A stretch of 9,653 bases of DNA from Acidobacteriota bacterium. Lineage in GTDB: Bacteria > Acidobacteriota > UBA890. This document shows, piece after piece, positions 1-7,065 of this stretch. Position numbers and translations under genes: made by a program. The stretch is taken from NCBI GenBank assembly GCA_022563115.1, contig JADFNY010000108.1, forward strand, positions 1 to 9,653, read 5' to 3'. Every line of letters starts with the position of its first letter. Position 1 is the stretch's first letter. Under the pieces are notes generated by a model. That model was given only the letters and a program-made list of their open reading frames with translations. It did not search any database and had not been told where the DNA came from.

Positions 1-189
1 CCACTCACGCGCCGTCATGCCCTCCCCCTGCGCGGCGTTGACGTCCGCACCTTGCTGCAGCAGCGCCCGCACCGTCTCGGTGTCGCCCCGCATCGCCGCG
101 TCGGCGACAGGCGCGTTGAGCGGAGCCGCAGCTATCAGGGCGATCGCGGACAGCGCAATGATCGTTGCCGCGCCTCGTGAGCGCTTCAT
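1..189 (-). CDS. Secreted ankyrin-repeat protein, N-terminal fragment (3' end beyond the window)
   Basis: The first 63 codons of a gene that leaves the window on the left. Residues 1 to about 30 form a signal peptide or membrane anchor: basic start MKRSRG, then a hydrophobic Ala/Ile/Leu stretch. From about residue 27 the sequence turns into an ankyrin repeat, seen in the words DAAMRGD, VRALLQQGADVNA and GEGMTA, which are the helix-turn-helix and loop pattern of the family. Ankyrin repeats bind other proteins, so the product is probably a periplasmic or surface-attached adaptor. Its ATG overlaps the TGA of the DUF1552 gene (ATGA), so translation is probably coupled to it. In other bacteria, ankyrin proteins are often the third member of DUF1592/DUF1552 operons. 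The family call is firm for the visible part; the number of repeats and the partner are unknown. Confidence 0.8.
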   Translation of the reverse strand, partial: MKRSRGAATIIALSAIALIAAAPLNAPVADAAMRGDTETVRALLQQGADVNAAQGEGMTAREW

Positions 190-1583
190 GGCGCCGTCAG
201 CGAGAGCTCGCCGCTGCTGTCACCGAAGCTCTCGAGATCCTCCATGCCGAGATTGTGCATCAGCGTCAACATGGCGTTGGCCATCGGTGTTCCGTCTTCC
301 ACCTTGAGGTGCAGGTTACCCTCGAGCTGGCCGTCTGCGTGGCCGAGGAAGATGAGCGGGCAGCGACGATGGTTGTGAATATTGGCGTCGGCCATCGGCG
401 AACCCCAGATGATTGCCGTCTTCTCCAGCAGGTTGCTGTCGCCCTCCTCCGTGTTTTTCAGCTTCTCGAGGAAATACGGCAGCATGCCCATGCGGTACTG
501 GCAGATCTTGTTGAAGTCCATGATCCGCTCTTCGCGGTTGCCGTGGTGCGACGCCGGGTGAAATCCGCGGTCCGAACCGCTGTCGGGGAACGTCCGACTC
601 TGCGCGTCGCGCCCGAGCTTGAACGACATGACCCGCGTCATGTCGGTCTGCAGCGCCAGCACCTGGAGGTCGTACAACATCTCGATGTGCTCTTTGAACG
701 AGTCGGGCACGCCCGCCGGGGCCGCCGGCAAGGCGCGCTCTTCGCCGCTGGAATTCTGCCTCTCGACCATCTCGATGCGGCGCTCGATCTCGCGGACGTC
801 TTCGAGATACTTGTCCATGCGGGCCCGGTCGGCGGCGCCCAGTTGCTTGCGGGCGTCGGCGACGTCACGGGCGATCCAGTCGAGGATGCTGCGACGCGTC
901 GCCCGGCGCTCGGCCCGGTCTTCGGGCGACGAGCCCCTCCCGAACAGCATGTCGAAGGCGACGCGGGGGTCGCGGATCATCGGCAGCGGATCGGTGGGCG
1001 ACGCCCAGCTGATCGAGTCGGTGTACACGCAAGAGTAGTTGTAGGTGCAGCCGCCCGCCTGATCGAGGTTCTCGATGCAGAACTGCATCGACGGCAGCGG
1101 TGTCTCCTGGCCGAAGCGCTGGGCGTACATCTGATCCAGCGAGGTGCCGACGAAGATGTCGGAGCCCTGGGTCTGCTTGGGATGCGACTGGGTCAGGAAA
1201 ACAGCGCTCGAGCGAAAGTGATCGCCGCCGATCTCCGGCGCGGTGAAAGCTTCCGCCATGCGGCAGTCGGTGTTGCTGATAATCGTCAGGTAATCCTGGT
1301 AGTCACGCAGAGGGGCCAGCGCATTCTCCTCGCTCAGGACGAAGTCGCGCCCCGTCGTCTCGGGCGCGAACAGATAGCGGGACGCCCCCCAGTCGTTGCA
1401 CCCGGGCAGTCCGTGAACTTCCTCGATACACACCAGCCGGGTCGGCTGGCTCGGCGGCGAGGACGCCCTCGGCGCCGGCCGCCCAGCCGGTACCATCGCG
1501 TCCAGGAACGGCAACGCCACCGTCGCCCCCACGCCGCGGAGAAATGTCCGGCGGGGCAGGTGCTTTCCAGTGATGAAATCCAT
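186..1583 (-). CDS. Tat-exported DUF1552 domain protein
   Basis: A 465-residue protein. Residues 10-17 (PRRTFLRG) are a twin-arginine motif, followed by a hydrophobic stretch (VGATVALPFL), so it is probably exported folded through Tat. The rest matches DUF1552: a cysteine-containing segment at about 169-193 (Cys169, Cys179, Cys185, ending in DSISW), which corresponds to the family's conserved Cys/Tyr-Ser-Cys/ISW segment, and a helical, charged, possibly coiled-coil stretch at about 226-278. The start is the ATG at 1583, because AGGAG lies 10 bases upstream (1594-1598) and the Tat signal begins there; the open frame continues upstream only as a shadow inside the DUF1592 gene. It sits 26 bases after the DUF1592 gene and overlaps the ankyrin gene. 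The family's reaction is unknown; it nearly always occurs beside DUF1592-type cytochromes, so the two probably work together outside the cytoplasm. Confidence 0.9.
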   Translation of the reverse strand: MDFITGKHLPRRTFLRGVGATVALPFLDAMVPAGRPAPRASSPPSQPTRLVCIEEVHGLPGCNDWGASRYLFAPETTGRDFVLSEENALAPLRDYQDYLTIISNTDCRMAEAFTAPEIGGDHFRSSAVFLTQSHPKQTQGSDIFVGTSLDQMYAQRFGQETPLPSMQFCIENLDQAGGCTYNYSCVYTDSISWASPTDPLPMIRDPRVAFDMLFGRGSSPEDRAERRATRRSILDWIARDVADARKQLGAADRARMDKYLEDVREIERRIEMVERQNSSGEERALPAAPAGVPDSFKEHIEMLYDLQVLALQTDMTRVMSFKLGRDAQSRTFPDSGSDRGFHPASHHGNREERIMDFNKICQYRMGMLPYFLEKLKNTEEGDSNLLEKTAIIWGSPMADANIHNHRRCPLIFLGHADGQLEGNLHLKVEDGTPMANAMLTLMHNLGMEDLESFGDSSGELSLTAP

Positions 1584-1609
1584 TCGTCGGGGTCTCCTCG
1601 CGGGAACCG

Positions 1610-4072
1610 CTAGTGCCGGCCGATTCCCGTCGCTTGTTCGGTGGGTATCATCTCCAGTCGCTTGCTTTGAAATGCGTTGCTGCTCACCACACCGAGGATG
1701 AACGATGACATGCGGTAGCCGTCTTGTTCGGCTGCACCGGCGATTGCTCTCACCGTCGGCTGATCGAAGTATTCGATACGCCGACCCAGTGCGTAGGCCA
1801 GCAGGTTCTCGGTAAACGTCCTCACCAGCGGGATCGGACGCTTCAACAGAACGTCGACGAGCTCGCTCGGGGTCGAGATCGGCGTGCCGTCGTAGAAGTC
1901 GCCGCGCGTATCGAGCTGGATGCCGTTTTCGCGCACCCGCCACTTCGCGGTGACGTCGAAGTTGTCGAGCGCCAAGCCGATCGGGTCCATGAAGCGATGG
2001 CACGAGTTGCACATGGGCTCCTCGCGATGGAGCACCATGCGCTCGCGGGTGGTGAGCATCCGCCCGTCCATAGCGTCCGAGGTCTCGTCGAGCGAGGGCA
2101 CGTTCGGGGGTGGCGGCGGCGGCGGTGTACCCATCAGCACCTCCATTACCCACTTGCCGCGCAGCACCGGGGAGGTGCGGTTAGCAAACGAGGTGAGCAC
2201 CAGGATGCTGCCGTGGCCCAGCACGCCACGGCGCCGGTCGTCCGGGTACTCGACGCGGCGGAAATGGGTTCCGGCGACGCCCGGGATCCCGTAGTGGAGC
2301 GCCAGGCGCTCGTTCAGGAACGTGTAGTCGGCGTCATACAGCTCCAGGAGGCTGCGGTCCTCGAGCACCAGGTTGTAGAAAAATAGCTCGGTCTCGCGCC
2401 GCATGGCGTCGGCGAGGTTGTCGTCGAAGTTGGGATAGAAGTTCGGGTCCGGGTGAACCTTGTAGAGGTCCTGGAGACGAAACCACTGGGCCGCGAACCG
2501 AACCGCGAGGGCTTCGGCGCGAGGATCATCGAGCATACGGCGCGCCTGCCGCTCGAGCTCGCCGGGCGTCGAGAGCCTGCCCTCGGCGGCGATCGTCTGC
2601 AGCTCCTCATCCGGCGGCGCACCCCAGAGGAAAAACGACAGGCGGGTGGCGACGTCGGTATCGTCGAGGCGATAGATCTCACCGGGGGCGACATCGTCGG
2701 GCTGGCGCTCGAGCCGGAAGACGAAGTTCGGACTCGCCAGGATGGCCTCGAGCGCGGTGCGGATACCGACCTCGAAACCGCCCTTCTCTGTGCCGGTCTC
2801 GTAGAACGGCATCAAGGCGTTGATCTCGTCGGCGCTCAGGTCACGACGGTACGCCTCGCTGCCCATCCGGGCGATGATCTCGCGGGCGCAGGGCCGCCCT
2901 TCCGCCGGCACGGTCGGGCGACAGGTGAAGATTTTCTCGCGGCTCGGCGTATCGGAGAGTCCGGTGATGCCGTTCGGCCCGCGGACGATCAGGTCCCTCA
3001 GGTGGGGGAGCGTCGTGACCCCGGCGCCGCCCGAACCGCCGCCGGCAAACGACCAGTCGTGCGGTCGGATCAAGTCTTCGTAGGGACCGTCACTGCGGCG
3101 GATAAACACCGCGGCGACCCGGTGCTGGCCGGCGCGCACGAAGATCGGCTCGGTCTGCATCGGCGTGCCGCCGCGACCATCGGCGCCGAGCTGGCGGACG
3201 GTGTTGTAGGCGAGCAGCGCCACCCGCTCGCCGTTGATCGAGATGTCGATATCCTCCAGCCGCGTGTTGGCGCCGGAGCGGAACCTCATCTCGAAGATGT
3301 ACTCACCGTCGGCCGGAAAGACGTGGTCGACCACCATCCCGCCACGGGTGCCGTACGGCGCGCCTTCGATGGGGTCCCAGGGGTGCTGCGAAAGGTAGGT
3401 CGAGTTGCTGTACGTAACGTCGATCGACGGCGCGTTTCGGTCGCCGACCGCCATTCGGCTGATGTCACTAGCGGCGTTGAGATAGGACTCCAGGAGCATC
3501 GGCGACAGCGTCTGGGCGGCGGCGATGTTGTCGAAGTTGGCGCTCATGGTATCGAGCGGCAGCCAATCGCCGGAATCGATCTCGAGGCCGAGCAGGTCGT
3601 AGATGGCGCGTTCGTACTCGGGGCGATTGAGCCGCTGGAACGATCGGCCTCCTGGATTCGGATGGGCGGCCGCGGCGGCATCGACGGTGGTCTCGAGCGC
3701 CGTGATCAGCGCCGCGTAGGCGGCCGCATCTGGGCGCTGGGCGGGCGGCGGGGGCATGATGCCGGCCTGCAATTTGCGGATCATCTTCTCGGCGAGGTCC
3801 GCTTGTTCGCCCGCCTTGGCGACGTCGAACGACTCCAGCGACAGGCCCCCGGTCATCAGCGTGTCGTTGTGGCAACGGAAGCAATACCGCCCGATGAGCA
3901 TGTTCTGCTCCTGGTACGACAGCGCTTCGGTCGCCAGCCCATCCGCCTCGGCGGCTGTGGCGGCGACGTTGCCGTGTCCGGTTGACGACTCGAGCTGTGC
4001 GATACCGCTGCCGGCGGCCAGTCCGAGGCACACGAACCCGCTCGCGAGGAACGTCAGAATGAATCGCTTCAC
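1610..4072 (-). CDS. Exported di-haem DUF1592 protein (DUF1587-DUF1595-DUF1592-DUF1588-DUF1585)
   Basis: An 820-residue protein with a signal peptide (residues 1 to about 25; VKRF, then a hydrophobic core ending near SGIAQ). Domains in order, from sequence resemblance: a cytochrome-c-like segment with haem motif CFRCH (64-68) and a MPPP motif (106-109); DUF1587 (about 145-205); a beta-rich, possibly carbohydrate-binding-like region (about 215-365); DUF1595 (about 395-455); DUF1592 (about 466-595); DUF1588 with a second haem motif CNSCH (688-692) and the family's DPIGLALDNFD segment; and DUF1585 (about 725-800). Seven consecutive prolines at 650-656 lie in DUF1588. The start is GTG at 4072, because GGGAG lies 7 bases upstream and the signal peptide begins there; an ATG further upstream (4183) would place the terminator inside the coding region. 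It is the first gene of a three-gene minus-strand operon. Two covalent haems suggest periplasmic electron transfer; the substrate is unknown. Confidence 0.9.
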   Translation of the reverse strand: MKRFILTFLASGFVCLGLAAGSGIAQLESSTGHGNVAATAAEADGLATEALSYQEQNMLIGRYCFRCHNDTLMTGGLSLESFDVAKAGEQADLAEKMIRKLQAGIMPPPPAQRPDAAAYAALITALETTVDAAAAAHPNPGGRSFQRLNRPEYERAIYDLLGLEIDSGDWLPLDTMSANFDNIAAAQTLSPMLLESYLNAASDISRMAVGDRNAPSIDVTYSNSTYLSQHPWDPIEGAPYGTRGGMVVDHVFPADGEYIFEMRFRSGANTRLEDIDISINGERVALLAYNTVRQLGADGRGGTPMQTEPIFVRAGQHRVAAVFIRRSDGPYEDLIRPHDWSFAGGGSGGAGVTTLPHLRDLIVRGPNGITGLSDTPSREKIFTCRPTVPAEGRPCAREIIARMGSEAYRRDLSADEINALMPFYETGTEKGGFEVGIRTALEAILASPNFVFRLERQPDDVAPGEIYRLDDTDVATRLSFFLWGAPPDEELQTIAAEGRLSTPGELERQARRMLDDPRAEALAVRFAAQWFRLQDLYKVHPDPNFYPNFDDNLADAMRRETELFFYNLVLEDRSLLELYDADYTFLNERLALHYGIPGVAGTHFRRVEYPDDRRRGVLGHGSILVLTSFANRTSPVLRGKWVMEVLMGTPPPPPPPNVPSLDETSDAMDGRMLTTRERMVLHREEPMCNSCHRFMDPIGLALDNFDVTAKWRVRENGIQLDTRGDFYDGTPISTPSELVDVLLKRPIPLVRTFTENLLAYALGRRIEYFDQPTVRAIAGAAEQDGYRMSSFILGVVSSNAFQSKRLEMIPTEQATGIGRH

Positions 4073-4079
4073 TCGATGT

Positions 4080-4084
4080 CTCCC
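4080..4084 (-). promoter_or_regulatory. Ribosome binding site GGGAG that fixes the GTG start of the DUF1592 gene
   Basis: On the minus strand GGGAG is followed by 7 bases and then GTG at 4072. This spacing, together with the signal peptide that begins at the same point, favours the GTG over upstream ATG codons. Confidence 0.7.
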
Positions 4085-4119
4085 GTCAGGGCCCGATGAC
4101 TGATCTCGGCTTCCGCCGG

Positions 4120-4128
4120 AATATATAA
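4120..4128 (-). promoter_or_regulatory. Possible -10 element (TATATT) of the DUF1592 operon
   Basis: The minus strand reads TTATATATT in an otherwise GC-rich region, between the terminator of the upstream unit and the DUF1592 start. TATATT differs from the sigma-70 consensus at one base. No good -35 element lies 16-18 bases upstream, so the call rests on position and AT content only. Confidence 0.3.
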
Positions 4129-4160
4129 CGAATCTCCACCAAACTCCGATTCGAAACGTC

Positions 4161-4184
4161 AAAAATCGCTGCTTTTGCAGCAAT
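4161..4184 (-). terminator. Rho-independent terminator after the S9 peptidase gene
   Basis: On the minus strand an 8-base stem (ATTGCTGC pairing with GCAGCGAT, one G-T wobble) closes an AAAA loop and runs into a T tract. It begins 11 bases after the TAA of the peptidase gene and ends 88 bases before the DUF1592 start, so it should isolate the DUF1592 operon from the amidase/peptidase unit. On the plus strand the same hairpin has no immediate T run. Confidence 0.65.
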
Positions 4185-4195
4185 TACCGCAATTT

Positions 4196-5221
4196 TTACC
4201 CACCCCCCCCGCCCGCGTTCGAGCTCGAACAGCGCCCACCGTCCGCGGCCGGCATCACGAGCAGGCCGATGACAACTTGCTGGACAGCACACCACCGGTC
4301 CTTCTTCTCGAGCGTCTCGAGGACGTCGCGCCACTCGAACTTGTCGCCGATACCGCGCACGTAGTGGTCCATCCACGCCATCTCGCTGACCGCCTTGACC
4401 AGGCGGTTTCGGGGGTCGGGGATACCGTGGCTGCGGCCCGGATACATGAATAGCTCCGTCGGCACGCCGAGCTTCTTGAGCGCCATGTGCAGTTCGACCG
4501 ACTGTGGGCTCGGCACCCGGGGGTCCCTTTCGACGACGTGGATCATCGTCGGGGTCTTGGCGTTGGCGATGTACTTGAGCGGCGACTGGTCCCAGTAGGG
4601 CTCGAAGTTCTTGTACAAGAAGTCGCCGCCGATGTAGTATTGCCGATTGCGCTGCACGTCGCTTTGCGCGTACATCGAGATCCAGTTCATGGTGCCGGCC
4701 CCGGAGCTGATCGCCTTGAAGCGGTCGGTATGCGTCAGGATCCAGTTTGACCAGTGGCCGCCGGCGCTCCATCCCAGGGCGCCCATGCGGTCACCGTCGA
4801 CGATGCCCTCGGCGATCAGGTGGTCGACACCGGTCATGATGTCGTCGAAGCCGAGCGTAAAGTAGTCGCCGACGATGTCGGTGCGATGGGCGTTACCGTA
4901 GTTGCGCGAGCCTCGGTAGTTGGGCTTCAGCACGGCATAACCGGCGCCGGCGTAGACCTGGGCGCCGTAGCCGCCGTTGAAGCGCAGCACGGCGGCCGAG
5001 GCCGGGCCGCCGTGGATAGCGACGATCAACGGGTATCGGTTGCCCTCGACGTAGCCGACCGGCTTGACCAGGATCCCGCCGACCGTCTTGCCGTCGGTCG
5101 AGATCCAATCGATCTCGACCTCCTCGCCGAGCGCCATCTCGCGCACCTGGGGGTTGGCATCGACGAGCTGGATCCACCGCGATCGACCGGCCACCTGGTC
5201 GATGCTCGGCACCGTGAACAC
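4196..5221 (-). CDS. S9 family (prolyl-oligopeptidase type) catalytic domain, lacking the N-terminal propeller
   Basis: A 341-codon frame encoding an alpha/beta-hydrolase peptidase domain. Visible are the HGGP oxyanion segment (70-73), nucleophile Ser152 in GWSAGG, Asp233 in ERDPRVP and His265 in GRSHGI, so the catalytic triad is intact. Full-length exported S9 enzymes of this type have about 650-700 residues, with a signal peptide and a beta-propeller before this domain; here both are missing and the frame opens within what should be the last propeller strands. The start, GTG at 5221, is only the first possible one: the best upstream purine run (GGAG) is about 15 bases away. The gene starts 6 bases after the amidase stop, in the same frame. 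After about residue 304 the tail (Gly-rich, encoded by an 8-G run) does not look like the family. It could be a pseudogene remnant, a trimmed cytoplasmic peptidase, or an assembly join; the family call is secure. Confidence 0.8.
   Translation of the reverse strand: MFTVPSIDQVAGRSRWIQLVDANPQVREMALGEEVEIDWISTDGKTVGGILVKPVGYVEGNRYPLIVAIHGGPASAAVLRFNGGYGAQVYAGAGYAVLKPNYRGSRNYGNAHRTDIVGDYFTLGFDDIMTGVDHLIAEGIVDGDRMGALGWSAGGHWSNWILTHTDRFKAISSGAGTMNWISMYAQSDVQRNRQYYIGGDFLYKNFEPYWDQSPLKYIANAKTPTMIHVVERDPRVPSPQSVELHMALKKLGVPTELFMYPGRSHGIPDPRNRLVKAVSEMAWMDHYVRGIGDKFEWRDVLETLEKKDRWCAVQQVVIGLLVMPAADGGRCSSSNAGGGGG
4217..4230. repeat. 14-base perfect palindrome in the peptidase 3' end
   Basis: GTTCGAGCTCGAAC reads the same on both strands. 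It lies in the last codons of the truncated peptidase gene, next to the run of eight C at 4203-4210. It has no T tract after it, so it is not a terminator by itself; it may be a protein-binding site or chance. Confidence 0.5.
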
Positions 5222-5227
5222 AGTCGG

Positions 5228-6859
5228 CTAGGCAAGCTCCGGGTGTCGCCGATGCCATTCGGTGGCCTCCTGATAGGCGTGCGCCACGCTGAGGATCTTG
5301 TCGTCGGCGAACAACGCCCCGACGATCGTCGTGCACATCGGTTGCGGTGGGTTGTCCTCACCGTCGCTGATCGCGTACGGCACGACCACCGCCGGATGAC
5401 CGGTCTGGTTGGTCAAGCGGACCTGGCCCGAGCCGGTGACGAACATGTCGAAGCCCTCCATCGCCCCGGCCACCTCCTTCATCAGCAGATGGCGGCGACG
5501 CTGTGACTGGACGTAGTCGAGCGCCAGTACCTCACGACCGCTGGTGAAGCGCGGGCGACGACGGCGCCCTCCCCTACCCCCCGCGGCCTCCGGGTCCGGC
5601 TCCGGCTGCGGTTCGGGCTCCGGGCGCGTCGAGACCCAGAAATCAAACGCTGCCGCCGATTCGACCCCCAGCGAATTCGAGCTCCCGTTCGGCAACTCGA
5701 CCATCGGCGTAGGGTTCGCCCCCAGCCCGCGCAGCTTGTCGACGAAGGCCTCCGGAGCGTCCTCTGTGAACCCGATGCGCAACGCCGAAAGATCCGGGGC
5801 TTGCTCGAAGCGGAACGGCGCGCTCAACGTGGACGGGTCCTTCTCGTCGGCGCCATGGATGGCGTTGAACACCAGGGCGCAATCCTCGACGGTGCGACAC
5901 AGGGGTCCGGGCTTGTCCATGGTCCACGACAGCACCATGCCGCCGTAACGGCTGATGCGGCCGAACGTCGGCCGCAGCGCGCTGAGGCCGCAGCGACGCG
6001 CCGGCGAGACGATCGAGCCCTGTGTCTCGGTGCCGATGCCGAAGCCGACGCAACCGGCCGCCGTCGCCGAAGCCGGCCCGGCGGACGATCCGCTCGAGCC
6101 TTGCTCGAGGTTCCAAGGGTTCTTGGTTTGGCCCCGGTACCAGTTGTCGCCGGCGGCGAAGCGACCGGTGGCGAGCTTGGCGATCAACACCGCGCCGGCC
6201 GCGCGCAGGCGGACGACGATCTCGGCGTCCTCGTCGATGACCCGATCGCGGAAATCCTCCGAGCCCCACGTCGTGGGCGCGCCGGTCACACTGAACAGGT
6301 CCTTGACGCCGTACGGAATTCCGTGCAGCGGCCCGCGCCAGTTGCCGGCGTGCAGATCGGCCTCGGCCTGTTGCGCTTCCTCGCGGGCGCGACCCTCGAG
6401 GATCGTCACCGCGCACAGCAGTACCGGATCGTAGCGTTTGATCCGATCGAGATAGATCTCGGTCAGGTCGGTGGGCGAGATGTGCCGATCACGAATGAGT
6501 GCGGAGAGTCGGTGCACCGGCAGAAACGCGATCTCCTCCTCGCTGGCCGGAACCGCACCCTCCCAGGCGGCGATCTCGATCGGGTGGCGCTCGAAGGGAT
6601 TGCCGCCGCTCTCGACCCACAACTTCTCCATCAGCGCGCCGGTGCCGCCCGGATAGGCCTGGAATTGAAAGGCCGGCGGCTCGCCGTTGCCGAGCGGCGC
6701 CAGCGGAACCTCTTCCCGTGGCGCTCTGCCGCCGCGGCCGCCGCGCTGCTGGGCCAGCAACGGCCCGCCACCGACGACGCCGGATGCCGCCGCGACCGCC
6801 GCCAACTTGAAGAAATCTCGCCGCCGGATACCCTCGGCGACCTCGTGCCGTCTCGTCAT
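5228..6859 (-). CDS. Tat-exported amidase (amidase signature family)
   Basis: A 543-residue hydrolase of amide bonds; the substrate is not predictable. Residues 11-18 hold a twin-arginine motif (RRRDFFK), followed by an Ala/Gly/Val hydrophobic stretch and a likely cleavage after LLA at 36, so it is exported. The amidase signature core is clear: Lys186 in GVKDLF, the cis-Ser at 258 in the GSSGSSAG segment, and nucleophile Ser282 in TQGSI, with the 24-residue Ser-Ser spacing of the family. A low-complexity insert rich in Pro/Glu and then Gly/Arg lies at about 413-437, and a short RGGRGGR run follows the signal peptide. The start is ATG at 6859, because AAGGAG sits 9 bases upstream. It is divergent from the DUF1028 gene, and its TAG is followed after 6 bases by the truncated S9 peptidase, with which it is probably cotranscribed. 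Confidence 0.9.
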   Translation of the reverse strand: MTRRHEVAEGIRRRDFFKLAAVAAASGVVGGGPLLAQQRGGRGGRAPREEVPLAPLGNGEPPAFQFQAYPGGTGALMEKLWVESGGNPFERHPIEIAAWEGAVPASEEEIAFLPVHRLSALIRDRHISPTDLTEIYLDRIKRYDPVLLCAVTILEGRAREEAQQAEADLHAGNWRGPLHGIPYGVKDLFSVTGAPTTWGSEDFRDRVIDEDAEIVVRLRAAGAVLIAKLATGRFAAGDNWYRGQTKNPWNLEQGSSGSSAGPASATAAGCVGFGIGTETQGSIVSPARRCGLSALRPTFGRISRYGGMVLSWTMDKPGPLCRTVEDCALVFNAIHGADEKDPSTLSAPFRFEQAPDLSALRIGFTEDAPEAFVDKLRGLGANPTPMVELPNGSSNSLGVESAAAFDFWVSTRPEPEPQPEPDPEAAGGRGGRRRRPRFTSGREVLALDYVQSQRRRHLLMKEVAGAMEGFDMFVTGSGQVRLTNQTGHPAVVVPYAISDGEDNPPQPMCTTIVGALFADDKILSVAHAYQEATEWHRRHPELA

Positions 6860-6931
6860 CCCGTCGCGCTCCTTGATTCGGGTTCTGGTGCTCCGCGCTC
6901 CATCGTCCTGCAAACCACCATGGATGGCGCG

Positions 6932-6961
6932 AATCTATCGCCTCGGCGACCAACGAAACAA
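6932..6961 (-). promoter_or_regulatory. Possible promoter of the amidase gene
   Basis: On the minus strand TTGTTT (6956-6961) is followed by an 18-base spacer and TAGATT (6932-6937). Each hexamer matches the sigma-70 consensus only partly. It lies about 70 bases before the amidase ATG in the 206-base divergent intergenic region (6860-7065). I see no convincing promoter for the DUF1028 gene in the same stretch. Confidence 0.3.
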
Positions 6962-7052
6962 CAGGACGGACCTACGTGTGCTGGAGAACTCCCCCCGGGG
7001 CCGCTGTCACCCCCCGTGATAGCCTGCGGCGGCCGAAACCCGTGCTGCCTAT

Positions 7053-7058
7053 GAGGAG
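7053..7058 (+). promoter_or_regulatory. Ribosome binding site AGGAGA that decides the DUF1028 start
   Basis: AGGAGA is followed by 7 bases and ATG at 7066. An in-frame ATG at 7051 overlaps this site and has no Shine-Dalgarno sequence of its own, so 7066 is preferred. Confidence 0.75.
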
Positions 7059-7065
7059 AACCCCG

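Noticed and set aside
165..1613. Long plus-strand open frame (482 codons) opposite the DUF1552 gene
   Set aside because: It is the antisense shadow of a clearly conserved gene in GC-rich DNA; its product is rich in Arg, Ala, Val and His and matches no family I recognise.
2453..3985. Long plus-strand open frame (510 codons) opposite the DUF1592 gene
   Set aside because: The minus strand has two haem motifs and several recognised domains in order, so this frame is a codon-bias shadow.
4073..4183. N-terminal extension of the DUF1592 protein to an ATG at 4183
   Set aside because: It would include the terminator hairpin and AT-rich leader in coding sequence, and the signal peptide and ribosome binding site support GTG at 4072.
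4191..4210. A and C homopolymer tracts as an insertion-sequence border
   Set aside because: There are no terminal inverted repeats, target-site duplication or transposase remnant nearby.
4086..4772. Minus-strand open frame (228 codons) overlapping the S9 peptidase in another frame
   Set aside because: Arg/Pro-rich shadow translation without motifs; it crosses the terminator, and the overlapping frame has the intact catalytic triad.
6860..6913. Upstream extension of the amidase by 18 codons
   Set aside because: The extra residues precede a good AAGGAG site and a complete Tat signal that starts at 6859.
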